Assembly (NCBI GenBank): GCA_003254905.1
Contig: QANU01012358.1
Coordinates: forward strand, 243,352 to 307,351
Direction: 5' to 3'
Length of the DNA stretch: 64,000 nt
From: Nissolia schottii
Lineage: Eukaryota; Streptophyta; Magnoliopsida; Fabales; Fabaceae
Below the pieces are notes generated by a model. It had not been told where the DNA came from, ran no database searches, and saw only the letters and a list, made by a program, of their open reading frames with translations. Below are positions 1 to 11,859 of this stretch, piece by piece (within the stretch, counting starts at the first letter, position 1; each line of letters starts with the position of its first letter). Made by a program: the position numbers and the translations under genes.

Positions 1-981
1 CCTGTTTACTATAGCCTGTTTAATATTTAAACAAAAATTCAACATCCATAGATCAATCTAATAGATCAACAAAAATCTAAATTGCAACAAAAATCTAATA
101 TTTAAACAAAAATTCACACATCAATCCAAATTGCAACTTCATCGATCAAGAAAAAGGTTCCATCATCAACAACATAAATTCAAACTTCCAATAATAAAAC
201 ATTTTAAACACATTAGTCTAACACAAACAATTAAATAAAACACATACAAACAAGACAAGAGCAATCATGCTTGATTTGTTTATTCACCAACAACTATCAA
301 TTACCCAACGAACCAACGAGCGACCAAAGTATCAAATCTTTAATATGATCTCGTCGCCTTGTTCATTGTCAAGTGCCTTAAAAATAACAAATTATTTATA
401 TCATTAGTCATGGCATAATTTTAAAAAATATAAGATAAATAAATAATAAGATATTTTTATTTTTTTTAATTTAGTCTGAGAGAGAGAAAAGAGAAGAGTA
501 TTATTTTTCTTTTACTAAAACAATAAAATTATTAAATTTATATTAATAAATTACTTTGAATAAAACATCACAAAAGTGACACTATTTTAGTGGTTAAGAC
601 ATGTCTATACATAAGAAATGACCTCTATTTTTCTTATACTTAGATACATCTTTGAATCGAGCTTGCTAACTAATCATGCAATTCACAACATCTGCTCATT
701 CGTTATACCGTAAGGCCACGATATTTGACAACATATTCTCTCTTATTATATATTTTCCATTTCTTAAAAAAAACTACAATATGCTCTTTCATCTAATTTA
801 CTTGCAAACTATGATAAGATTTGCAATATACTTGAAATGAGAATTTTATGATGAAAACTTGCAATAAAATCATCATTTTATATATCAAAACAAGATATTA
901 AATTTTAAGGCAACCTGTACTAACCTTCCTTGAGTTAAATCCTGGTTGTGCTCTAATTAAGTAGTGTCTGATAAATGGCAG
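1..981. other. AT-rich non-coding sequence, probably intron upstream of the P450 exons
   Basis: No P450 N-terminal exon is visible here. The stretch is AT-rich. A short phrase, AATATTTAAACAAAAATTCA, occurs twice (about 21-40 and 97-116). The AG at 980-981 is the likely splice acceptor for the first visible P450 exon. The segment is therefore either a large intron or DNA that joined a truncated gene. Confidence 0.4.
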
Positions 982-2158
982 GGGCAAACTAGCTTTCTCC
1001 ACAAAGAAGCAGAATGAAATCAGCAGTTTGGAGAGGGAGATAGAGTCACTGATCTGGGATTTGGTGGAGGAGCGGAAGCGGGAGTGCTTAGAGACCTGCG
1101 CCTCGGACAAAGATCTGATGCAGCTGCTGCTGGAAGCGGCGATGACGAGCGAGCAAACCCTAGGGAAGGAGGAGTTCTCCAAGAGCTTCATAGTGGACAA
1201 CTGCAAGAACATATACTTTGCCGGCCACAAAACCACCGCCGTTGCCGCCTCCTGGAGCTTGATGCTCCTTGCTCTGCACCCTCACTGGCAAGATCGCATC
1301 AGGATTGAGGTGGCCGAAACTTGCCCCAACGGCATGCCAGATGCCGATTCTGCCCCTCTCCTGAAAACAGTATGTTCATGCATTTTGCTACTTCGTTGCT
1401 TTAGCAACTATACATATATGAAAATTTGACAAAATCTTTACATATAGCACTAATTATCTCATCATTGTCATTTGACAAAATTGGTATCGGGTCATACAGT
1501 ACCATTTAATTGACCAAACATATTGATTTAAGAATATATCAACTTTGCCAAGTGACGTGGACCAAAAGGAGTTATACATAGGGCACTTCAAAATAAGCTT
1601 GTCTACAAAGGGAGTAATAGCAATTTATTTTACCCTTAAATCATTTAGGAGATTAAACATTTTAAATCAAATCAAAGGACATATACGCTCTATTACTTAT
1701 ACATGAAGTGTGCTGTTATGTTACCTACACAGGTGACTATGGTGATTCATGAAGTGATGCGTTTGTACCCGCCAGCAGCCTTCGTGTCAAGGGAGGCATA
1801 CCAAGACATCCAAATCGGAAACCTCAACGTGCCCAAAGGGGTTTGTTTGTGGACTCTGATCCCAACTCTTCACAGGGACCCTGAAAACTGGGGCCCAGAT
1901 GCCAACGAGTTCAAGCCAGAGAGGTTCAGGGAAGGGGTCTCCCAAGCCTGCAAGTTCCCACAAGCTTACGTCCCGTTTGGGCTGGGCCCTCGCACGTGCT
2001 TGGGGAAGAACTTTGCCATGGTGCAATTGAAGGTTGTGCTGGCCCTCATTGTTTCCAAGTTTAGCGTCTCTCTTTCTCCTAGTTACAGGCATTCTCCAGC
2101 GTATAGAATGATCGTTGAGCCAGGGCATGGGGTGTATATTATGATTAAGAAGCTTTGA
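982..2158 (+). CDS. CYP714: Cytochrome P450, CYP714-like, 3' part (two exons seen)
   Basis: Heme-thiolate monooxygenase of the ER membrane. Known CYP714 members oxidise gibberellins and related diterpenoids; the substrate here is unknown. Exon a is 982-1369 and is followed by GTATGT. Exon b is 1733-2158 after ...ACACAG. The join reads [14 protein letters not shown] in frame. Visible landmarks, in order, are the I-helix AGHKTT, the K-helix E-V-M-R, FKPERF and the heme loop [11 protein letters not shown] with the cysteine ligand. The phrase [19 protein letters not shown] is typical of CYP714. About 270 C-terminal residues of a usual ~520 are present. The membrane anchor and the first ~230 residues are not found in the 981 bases upstream, and a TAG lies in frame at 962. 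The gene is either continued outside the window by a long intron or is a 5'-truncated copy. The visible exons carry no stop or frameshift. Confidence 0.85.
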
Positions 2159-2175
2159 TCTAGGGTGTAGTTAGT

Positions 2176-2265
2176 TAGTTAAATCAACTTCTCGAGCTCT
2201 TGGAATTTGGAATGAAAAGGTAGTTAAATCAACTTCTCGAGCTCTTGGAATTTGGAATGAAAAGG
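2176..2265 (+). repeat. 45-bp perfect tandem duplication in the P450 3' UTR
   Basis: Copies at 2176-2220 and 2221-2265 look identical. They begin 18 bases after the P450 stop codon, so they should lie in its 3' UTR. The lack of divergence suggests a recent slippage or unequal-exchange event. Confidence 0.9.
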
Positions 2266-2736
2266 GTTTATGGACATGGATTGAAATCAGCATTTTGATT
2301 ATGGGTATGGCTAGTTATACTGATTGGTTTGTTTTGGGCTCATCTTTAATCCATTTTTTACTTTGTGAATTTTTATCCTTTTCCTCTCAAATTTCTATTT
2401 TCGACACATAAATTATTTTTTTACATAATCTTAAAAAATTCTTGTCTAATAAAATTATTAACCGCGATAAATTTTGAAGTCATTTTTTTCTGTTTGAATC
2501 TTTGATCAAGAAGATTACTCCTCTTGGACCAAGGCCCATCAGTGAAAAAGGTCTTCACTAATCCCAACAACATCGCTAACCAGATTCCTGCCTGGCTGTG
2601 ATGCACTTAGCACCAAGAATTGAATATTTCTCTCTCTCTCATCACAGTAATCAAAAGTAAAGCGCTAGCTCCTATCCTGAGAAGCACCACATCAAAACGC
2701 GTTCACTCTTGAGTCTCGTTGGATGAGAGGGGGAAA

Positions 2737-4434
2737 ATGTGGGTGGAGATATGCTTGATATCCGCTCGCGGTGTCCGAGGTTCACTGCCCTCACTCTGGA
2801 AGCGCCAGTGGTACGCTGTCGGGTGGGTCGATCCCAACGCCAAATACGTCACCAGAGTTGAATATGCCTCAGGGAACAACAGCGCAAACCCTGTTTGGAG
2901 AACCAAGTTTTCCTTTCAGATTGGCGATGGGCCAAACAGCAGCAGCAGCAGCTCCCTCCAAGAGCTTGCACTCAATGTGGAGGTTTATAGCAGGGACCCG
3001 GTGTTCCTCACCGAGAAGCTTCATGGCTCAGCGACGGTTCTCCTCAAGGAGTTCTTGACCAAGAAGCAGCAGGGGGGGCGTGAGGAAGTGGGTAGCTACC
3101 AGTTGAGGAAGAACAAGTCTAACAAGCCAAGGGGATTCGTTGATGTCTCGGTTCGGGTTTGCGAGGACAAGGGATTAGAGGGAACAACTTCTTCCCACTT
3201 GGGTATGTGTTTGTTTGTTTATTTATTTCACAACCTTCAAACAGAACCAATTAAAAGGTTAGCATCAGCAAGCTCTTAGTAGCAATTTTTGGTTTTGAGT
3301 TCGTATAATTCAAATCATTTTTCTTTTCACCGATAAGTATACTTCAAGTCATGATTTGATGGGATGCTAAGTTTTAATTTTGAGTAAACAGCTAATTTTG
3401 TCGTAACATTTTTCATTTTAACATCAGATGTTGAAAAGCTACAAATTTGCAATCAATTTAGCCTATTCAGCAGATGAACAAAATTAGTAAAAGTTTGATG
3501 TTTAGACTAAATTGACGTCAAGCTTTAAAATGACATGGCGAAATTAATTATTTGCTCTCTAATTTATTACCATATGATTGACTAAGTTATGCTAAATCAC
3601 ATTACAACATGATTCTTAGTTTGAGGGGGAAAAAAAAGTTACATTTGCAGTAGGCCTGACCAAATATAGTTTGCAACCTATATACCAATTACACCCTTGA
3701 TTTAGTATAATGGGTTTGATATTTGAGTGGGAAAAATTGACAATTTTGATCGAAGTTCAGTACATCTGTAGATTTGAGAAAATATTAGCGTGATTTGAGG
3801 CTCTATGTATCACGGAGTCGTAGAAGGTCTGATACTATATCAAGAATCATCTCTCTCAAAAACTCAAGCTGTCAGAGGGAGATAATTGAATGGTTTTATA
3901 TATTAAAATTGTGGTTTTTATGTAGGTAATGATGAGGGAGGGATAATGCTCTTAGATCGTGGTAATAAGCCCCACATGGTCACAAATGGTGGATTTGGGC
4001 AAGGCTATCAGCAGCAGCAGCAGCAGCAGCAACATGCTCAAACTAGTGTACCTTACCCACATCAAGTGCCATTCCCCACAAACTATTCCAATCCATATGT
4101 TGGTGGACCAAATTACCAACCACCTAGAGGTCCTCCTCCTCCTCATCCTCCACCACCACCACCCTCAAATGCTGGTTATGTTCCCAATTATTTCCCAAGC
4201 AATGATGGCGGCATGGGGCCTAGTTACTTTAATATGCCGTCGTCGTCCGCGGCAGCCCCAACTACAAGGCAGAGGGGGCCTCCTCCAGGATTTGCAATTG
4301 GGGCGGGTGCTGGAGCATTGGCAGCTGGTGCTGTAATGTTTGGTGATGGCCACTTCATGTCTGGGTTTGATGTCCCTTCTTCGGGACTAGGAGGAGATCC
4401 TACTATTGCCATAGCAACTGATCCTCTTTTCTAG
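2737..4434 (+). CDS. C2-domain (CaLB/SRC2-like) protein with Pro/Gln-rich tail
   Basis: Predicted calcium/phospholipid-binding protein, probably acting at membranes. Exon 1 is 2737-3202 (donor GTATGT) and exon 2 is 3926-4434 (acceptor TGTAG). The phase-1 join restores a GGT codon and gives 324 residues. I chose ATG 2737 because the C2 domain starts directly with MWVEICLISARGV; the in-frame codons before it include no ATG. Residues ~1-150 are the C2 domain (WYAVGWVDPNAKY, NPVWRTKF and PRGFVDVSVRV are visible). A Q8 tract from a CAG microsatellite and proline runs (PPPPHPPPPPP) follow. A glycine/alanine-rich stretch, GAGAGALAAGAVMFGD, resembles the hydrophobic tail of SRC2-type proteins, and the end reads SGFDVPSSGLGGDPTIAI. 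The 723-bp intron holds nothing recognised. No close paralogue is visible in the window. Family assignment is good; the precise role is unknown. Confidence 0.85.
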
Positions 4435-5559
4435 AACAAGCATTATGCAGCTTCTTTTTTCTTTTTTTTTTTTTTTTGTAAATTATATTTGGCCTAATTG
4501 GCGTAAGAGTTGTGCTTTCTTTATGGTTTACTCTGTAAAGAAAATGCAGGAGTGTTTCTTGTTTAGGAAGGATCAACTTTTGGCAGAGATTGACACCATA
4601 TATTCAGGTACACTGCCAATCGATGTGTTCATGGAGTGGTTTTTCAAAAAACTAAAACCAAATAAAAACCTTATTTACCAAACTAGTTTTGAATCGGTTC
4701 AAAACTGGTTTACATAGCTCCAATTTTTTTTAATAAAATCACTATCCACCTATCTTCTTCATCCTCTTCCCCCAGTCCATAACATTAAACCTCAGCGTTG
4801 AATGGACTTTTACTAATTAAATGTCATTAGCAAAATCAATCAAATACCAGTAACAAAATCAATCAAAAGAATAATTGTCAAACATTCAAGAATCAAACTT
4901 TGGGAACATGAATTCTAAGTTCTTGTCTTTGTGAAGCAATTTGTATTATGCGGAGAGAAAAGAAAAAGAAAAAAAAAAAGTTCAATACCTAAGCCGCGGG
5001 ATTAGTTCTCAAACTAATAAACATCAAATATTCTTAACCTTCATTTCTCTACTTCTAGTTTACCAATTCTGGATCAATTTTGATTGCTTGCGCCCTTTGA
5101 AACTGGTGTTGGGATCTATGTCAAGATGAGAAGGAGAGTTGAGCGTGGTAGGGTTGTAGTGTAGTGCAGCTGCTCCAACTCCAAGTTGGTGAAGGAACAC
5201 GGTAGTTCCCTAAAGTCTCGTAGTTCTCAAGGTAATAAATTAAAACCTGTCATAACCAATTTTGTCATATTGGTTACCCGATTAAAAAAGGATAGGTTCA
5301 GGATTGGTTTTATAAATTAGAAAAGCCGGTTTTTATGCATTCGTTTGGTTATGGTTAAGGCTTGGTTTAGGTTTTGTGGTTTTTTTTAACAGGCCCACTC
5401 CCAATGAAACTAGTCTCGGCCACTCTGATAACATCAACTTGTAACAAGCAATGTTTTCTTTTTCATTGGGGAGGTTGGAGCTTTAGCTTCATTCTAATCT
5501 CCACGTGAAAAAAAAAGTGCCCTTACTCCCAAGGCCGAATAGAAAATTTAGCTAGTAAT
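4435..5559. other. Intergenic DNA with no recognised gene
   Basis: AT-rich sequence after the C2 gene, with T and A homopolymers. Small open frames (4445-4717, 4941-5129) have low-complexity or non-homologous translations and I do not regard them as genes. The first ~200 bases should contain the C2 gene's 3' UTR and poly(A) site. Confidence 0.5.
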
Positions 5560-7200
5560 TGTTATTGTAAGTCATGTCTTCCTGTGTCAAATGTGAAAGC
5601 TATTGAGATTATGTGGCTTGTTTTTCAACCCAACGTGTTAAGGAATAGTCTTTTGATTGATAAATAACCAAACTCCTTAATGCAATGGTTGGAAAGGTGA
5701 AAAAAAATGAAAAATGAATAGTCTTGGTTAAAGACTCTTTAATAGAAGGTGCATATATTAGGTAAAATCATTGATTTCACATTGAATTGCCTTTGGCACT
5801 TGGAGCTTTATATATGGAGCCTTGCATCACAGCTTCACGTTTGCTGTGTCCAAACCATTTACTAGAGAATAATGTTGTTTCTTTTCTTTGTGAGTGAGTG
5901 TGTTATCAAACTCGCGAGTTTAAGTAAACTCGTGGAGCCTCCGTAAACTCGGATCGTAAACTAGGATCGTAAACTCGTACGAGTTTACCTATTATTAAAA
6001 AAATATTAAAAAAAATATTTTAAAAAATTATTATGCTACAAAAATATATTTAATAAAACTTAAAATTCATAAATACATTTATATCCATAACAAAGCACAA
6101 ATAAAGATGAAATATATGAGTTCTAAGTTCAATTCATACATAATACATATAACATAATACATAGTATTGACTACGGAACATCACAAGAAGCGAATTTGTG
6201 ACGATGATGTCTTCAATATAGAACACTAAAGCACAAATAGCAATGCAGAGGTCACGCACCCTGGTGGGAAAGATCCCTGAGCAAAGGATGAAATACATAC
6301 GACAAGCAACGACGGAGCACAACGGAGCACGATTGTAGGCGCAACTGTAAATGATAACTCTAAAATACTTAAATGACCTAAATCTAAAAACTCATAGTTA
6401 TGGAAAACAATATCAAACTTGTTTTGTTTCTAAAAAATAAAAAAACCTGCCTTGTGGGTAAACTCGTAAAATCGGGAGTAAACTCGCGATTTTATGCGAG
6501 TTTACCCGAGTTTACCCGATTTTACCCAGAAACGAGTTTACATGCGAGTTAGCTCGATTTTACAACCTAAACTCGTAAAATCGTCCGATTTTACGAGTTT
6601 ACACGCGTTTTTAATAACTATACACATGTGAGAAAATAATGAGATGTTTTGGGTGTACTTGGAGTTTGGTTTTAGTGGAGTGTGATCACATTTTGTATCT
6701 TCATCATATTGCTTTATTGAAATATTTGGTTCTCGCTTTTGCTCGTAGATGTAGGCATTAATCTGAACCATGTTAATGTCTCGTGTCATTTTTTGTTAGG
6801 CTTCTGCTTATTTATTTTGTGCTACTTTATTTGTCTTTTGGGACTCGCCATTTCATATTAGTTGTATGTGAGCTCTAGTTGAGTTATAGGTAAATTTGTC
6901 TTAAGATGTCATCCATGAAGTTTTATATTCAACACTTTGATGGTCACATCAACTTTGGTATGTGGAAGGTCCGTATGATGACAACCCTTGTACAACAAAG
7001 TGTGAAAGTAGAACTTTCAAGAAAAAGATAAGAAACTTGACACAATGAAGGATTCAGAGTGGGAAGATATTGATCAGAAAGCTCTTTCCACTATTCAGTT
7101 GTGCATTATAGACGGTGTATTGCAAGAGGTCATTTCCGATAAAACAACTATTAATAGAGATAATTTTATCCATTCAAAAATATTTGTACTACTATTTACC
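5560..7200 (+). mobile_element. Ty1/copia retrotransposon fragment (LTR-like leader plus broken gag)
   Basis: From ATG 6906 the translation reads KFYIQHFDGHINFGMWKVRM, the usual start of plant copia gag. After a frameshift near 7018 the match continues as DSEWEDIDQKALSTIQLCI up to about 7145. The upstream DNA (TATATATGGAGCC near 5812, then 6623-6905) looks like an LTR/leader of the same element, interrupted by the hAT-like insertion at ~5898-6622. No integrase or reverse transcriptase follows, so this is a truncated, frameshifted remnant. LTR borders could not be fixed. Confidence 0.7.
5898..6622. mobile_element. hAT-like non-autonomous element, older copy, nested in the copia fragment
   Basis: Both ends carry the motif set of the well-preserved element at 14317-14879. 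The left end has TTATCAAACTCGCGAGTTTAA and the right end is rich in ACTCGTAAAATCG / CGATTTTACGAGTTTA blocks and closes with AATAACTATA. The middle is AT-rich with no coding. The extreme ends are eroded. TGTGAG occurs at both flanks as a possible remnant of a target duplication, but it is not exact over 8 bp. Confidence 0.6.
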
Positions 7201-7925
7201 TAAGAAAATTTATTTTTTCTTGATTCATATGTTTGTCTAAAAATAGACTATTAAATTAATGGGGGAATGCCTTAATTGGTCTTGAAACATTTTACAACAC
7301 TTTATTGGTACTCACATTGGTCCCTCAATCATAAAAAAATTCATAATTAGTCCCTAAACATTTTAAATGTTATCCTCATTAATCCTTTAGTCTGAAATGT
7401 TCAAGAACTAACGAGATATATTGGCCCTGCTTTTCAGCTGACTTCATAATATTTACTTACTAGATTGAGAACTGTGCAACGCGCACGTTGATCAATTCCA
7501 TTTTTTTTTATTTCTTTTTTTAATGAAGATGTACGGACTCATGGATCTATTTTTATTCATGAATTAACAAAACAATGTGCAAAAGTTAAATTGAAATAGA
7601 AACTCAACTCACTATAAAATAAATATCAAACAAAATCACATTTAAATTAGCATCAAACCTATATGTAGTACTTCCAAGAAATACTCCTTTACAAAAATCA
7701 CTACCAATGTCTCTTTTAAAAATACATGCATCTTTCAAAAACTCCAAACATGCCTCTTTACGCCTAGTCATAAATATGATAATACTTCATAAAATAACAA
7801 AACACTACCAAAATTTCATTCAAGATTGTGTTTGGCAATAGTTCCACGAACTGTGTCTCTTCAATCTAAAAATAGTCTGATTTACTTATTTTTCATGAAA
7901 CAGTCAATTCACCGCAAAACTTCTG

Positions 7926-9962
7926 CAATTATGCTACATGTACACCCATATCTCATACACCATACATACACCCGTATTAGAATACACTGACTGCCTAAAA
8001 TAACCGCTTCATCCACTCTTTCTCACACTCTCACCAACACGCTCGTGAACTCACGTTCCTTATCTTCATTCTCTTTCTCAAAAAAATTCACTGTTCATTG
8101 CTCTCCGCTCTCTTCACCCTCTTCGTTCTCTTCAATCTCGTCGTTCTCTGCGATCTCATATTCTCATGCACAAGATCTGAGATTTGTTAGAGAGATGAGT
8201 GATTGAAGATGTTGCTGCTTGTTATCATCTTTTAAATAAGAAAGAAAGAAGTTAAAAAAAAAACCAAATCATAATTGACAGGAGGAAGGAAAAGAACAAA
8301 ATATACATGACCTATGCTTGTTAATTTTAAAGTCAAGATTTATTTTTATTTGAGTAAAATTACAGTGATGTAAATAAATCCGGTGACCTGTGGATAATGT
8401 TTGCACATAAGCTCATTTAATGTTTGCACATATGCCCATTTAAAGTTTGGACAATTCTACAATACATCAAATTATGCATTTTTATGCATTTGTGGCAACA
8501 CATAATACTTATATCACACCATCTAATGTTTATTCATGGCAATATTGAAAAAATTGTGCCAAAATATTTATAATATTTATGCATTAATTGTTGAAAGGTT
8601 GAGAATATCCCAAAATGCACATCATCTTCCTAAACAAAGACAAAACATGTGACATGTGGATAATGTTTGCACATACGCCCATTTAATGTTTGCATTTATG
8701 CCCATTTAAAGTTTGCACAATTCTACAATACATCAAATTCTGCATTTTTATGCATTTGTGACAAACACATAATGCTTATATCAAACCATCTAATGTTTAT
8801 TCATGACAATATGTAAAACATTGTGTCAAAATGTTTATAATATTAATGCATTAATTGTTGAAAGATTGAGAATGTGCCAAAATGCATATCCTCTTCCTCA
8901 ACAAAGATAAAACATGTGACATGTGGATAATGTTTGCACATACGTCTGTTTAATGTTTGCATATATGCCCATTTAAAGTTTGCACAATTCTACAATACAT
9001 CAAATTCTGCATTTTTATGCATTTGTGACAAACACATAATGCTTATATCACATCATCTAATGTTTATTATGGCAATATATAAAAAATTGTGTCAAAATAT
9101 TTATAATATTTATGCATTAATTGTTGAAAGGTTGAGAATATGCCAAAATACATATCCTCTTCCTCAACAAAGATAAAACCTGTGACCTGTATATAATGTT
9201 TGTACATACGCCCATTTAATGTTTGTACATATGCCCATTTAAAGTTTGCACAATTCTACAATACATCAAATTCTGCATTTTTATGCATTTGTGACAAATA
9301 CATAATGCTTATATCACACCATCTAATGTTTATTCATGGCAATATATAAAAAATTGTGTCAAAATATTTATAATATTTATGCATTAATTGTTGAAAGGTT
9401 GAGAATATGCCAAAATACATATCCTCTTCCTCAACAAAGATAAAACCTGTGACCTGTAGATAATGTTTGTACATACGCCCATTTAATGTTTGCACTTATG
9501 CCCATTTAAAGTTTGCACATTCAATTTTCTGTCATATGTATGTTAGTAATGAATGAGCATTAGAACATATGAAGCTTCAGTACATTAGAATTTCACAGAG
9601 ACGTCAAAGAACAAAACTCTCCATGGAAATCAAAGAAAAAAATCATGAAAACTATGATGATGATGATAATCAAAGAAAGGATGATGATAATGATAATCAA
9701 AGAATGAATAACGATAATAGGAGAATGAGAGGATGAGAGAATGACAGAGGATGACGACAACGACGACAAACATAACAGAACAAGGATGAGAGGTTGAAGA
9801 TGATGAGTGAAAAGGATGACGAGAATGACTTCGGGATTGGGACGCGCGCGTTGTGTATAATTATACGTTATACGTATAATTATCATTAATTGCGTATAAA
9901 ACCGATAAAAGAGTGGTGTACGTACGGGTGTATGATTTATGGGTGTATATGGAGCATTTTTC
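7926..9962. mobile_element. Mutator-like element (MULE), non-autonomous, 2037 bp, with 9-bp target duplications
   Basis: The left end and the reverse complement of the right end match at 29 of the first 36 positions, around the shared core ATGC-T-CCAT-TACACCCATA and CATACACC. AAACTTCTG flanks the element directly on both sides (7917-7925 and 9963-9971), the 9-bp duplication expected of Mutator elements. Inside are a pyrimidine-rich leader-like stretch (8030-8190), a 266-bp tandem array (8385-9520) and an (A/G)TGATGA-rich stretch (9640-9820). No transposase reading frame is present, so mobilisation would need a relative. The element at 58.45 kb has nearly the same terminal 60 bp. Confidence 0.85.
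8385..9520. repeat. 266-bp tandem repeat, four copies plus a partial fifth, inside the MULE
   Basis: The phrase TGTGGATAATGTTTGCACAT and its variants recur at about 8390, 8655, 8921, 9188 and 9456, giving periods of 265-268 bp. Each unit carries AATGTTTGCACATA, AAAGTTTGCACA and TTTTATGCATTTGTG. The final copy stops soon after AAAGTTTGCACATTC near 9520. Copies differ by scattered substitutions. The 80-residue open frame at 8934-9176 is a by-product of the array. Confidence 0.9.
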
Positions 9963-9971
9963 AAACTTCTG

Positions 9972-11232
9972 TTTCATCAGGGAAAGTGATATTTTTTCAA
10001 ATTTAAGAAAAAGAGAACAATTCTAAATGAAAAAGCTAATCGTGTCTTCTTACCAATTTTTGTTCTTAGTTTATACAAAACCAAGCAACGATACTGCTGT
10101 CTTCTTCTTGATTTTCTATATATGCAAATGTTTTTTTTTTCATATATATGTTTAACCCTACCTACCACTATATATTTAGATATGAAATTGAAACCATTGA
10201 CATATTTAATGGACAAAAGTTAACAATTTTTAGTGACAAAAGTAACAATTATTAGTATTTATTCTTAGGAGGGGTTACAGAGAAGAGGAAGAGAAAAGGG
10301 GTGTTGGGGAGGGGGATTCATGAGAGAATGACATCTCAAATAATAAGTTGATGCGGCAGTGTTATGGACTTACAAATAAATTAAAAATTATAAATAATTA
10401 TGTAAGTGAAAATTTGGTAAGGTATTGAGATATCACGTAAAACATACTCTAAATCTCTCAATGAATAATATGAAGAATTTAAAATATTATTAATTATTGT
10501 ATGGTATATAGACATGATGTTTTATAGGTACATAAACATTAAAATAAAATTACACATTTTAAACACGCAACATGATATGCTAGGTCAATGGACAATGATG
10601 CCTATTAATGCCCTAAGTTTACATTTTGATTGGTTGAAAATAAAGGAGTGGAATGAAATGAAATAATAGAGTGGAATTGAGGAAGTGGAGTAATAATTAC
10701 TTCATTCCGGTGTTTAAATATTTTAGTAATGAAGTGGAATAATGTTTTGTTTTATTATTTTGAGATTTCAATAGAATTGAACGAAATGTTGATAATTATA
10801 AAGTTTTATTTCTATAATACTTTTATAAGGAGTGAAAGAAGAAAAATTTTCATGACTATTGAGATGGATAAATGGATAATTACTTATTTTAATTATTTAT
10901 TTATCCTCGTTTGAATAAAAAACATAATTCCACTAATTTAGTTTATGTTTTTTTTTTATCTTTTTTGCATATAGAATATAGTTATTAACAAATACAATTA
11001 AACTAACGGTATTATTGAAAAGAAAATTTTATTATGCCTTAATATTTACAACTGACAGAATAATTTAAAATTCCAAATTTTAGACAAATATTTTAAAACA
11101 AAAGAAGGATTTGGTAAGAAAATAATTATCATAAAATTTTGCGACTAGTCTTCTGAGTTGTACAATAAACCAAGTACACGGTTAGATCCACACTATGACT
11201 TAATTTTTGCTTTTCCAACCAAAAAAAAAAAA
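9972..11232. other. Intergenic AT-rich DNA with a probable MITE
   Basis: No gene is recognised. The stretch 10616-10760 (TTTTGATTGGTTGAAAATAA, then repeated GTGGAAT(G/T)A phrases and their inverse) resembles the 'gaatgaaatg' class of plant MITEs. It is followed by AT-rich DNA up to an A12 run that borders the assembly gap. Confidence 0.4.
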
Positions 11233-11805
11233 NNNNNNNNNNNNNNNNNNNNNNNNNNNNNNNNNNNNNNNNNNNNNNNNNNNNNNNNNNNNNNNNNNNN
11301 NNNNNNNNNNNNNNNNNNNNNNNNNNNNNNNNNNNNNNNNNNNNNNNNNNNNNNNNNNNNNNNNNNNNNNNNNNNNNNNNNNNNNNNNNNNNNNNNNNNN
11401 NNNNNNNNNNNNNNNNNNNNNNNNNNNNNNNNNNNNNNNNNNNNNNNNNNNNNNNNNNNNNNNNNNNNNNNNNNNNNNNNNNNNNNNNNNNNNNNNNNNN
11501 NNNNNNNNNNNNNNNNNNNNNNNNNNNNNNNNNNNNNNNNNNNNNNNNNNNNNNNNNNNNNNNNNNNNNNNNNNNNNNNNNNNNNNNNNNNNNNNNNNNN
11601 NNNNNNNNNNNNNNNNNNNNNNNNNNNNNNNNNNNNNNNNNNNNNNNNNNNNNNNNNNNNNNNNNNNNNNNNNNNNNNNNNNNNNNNNNNNNNNNNNNNN
11701 NNNNNNNNNNNNNNNNNNNNNNNNNNNNNNNNNNNNNNNNNNNNNNNNNNNNNNNNNNNNNNNNNNNNNNNNNNNNNNNNNNNNNNNNNNNNNNNNNNNN
11801 NNNNN
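11233..11805. other. Assembly gap (573 N), flanked by A12 and G19 runs
   Basis: Bases 11233-11805 are unknown. The left border is an A12 run (11221-11232) and the right border a G19 run (11806-11824). Open frames crossing the gap are meaningless. The homopolymers suggest a sequencing or assembly failure, and part of the G run may itself be an artefact. Confidence 0.98.
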
Positions 11806-11859
11806 GGGGGGGGGGGGGGGGGGGCATTCACAAAGCCGTTTTGAGACACAAATGACGCA

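Noticed and set aside
8380..9520. CRISPR-like regularly spaced repeat
   Set aside because: Plant nuclear context, whole 266-bp units repeat rather than short repeats with unique spacers, and it lies inside a MULE.
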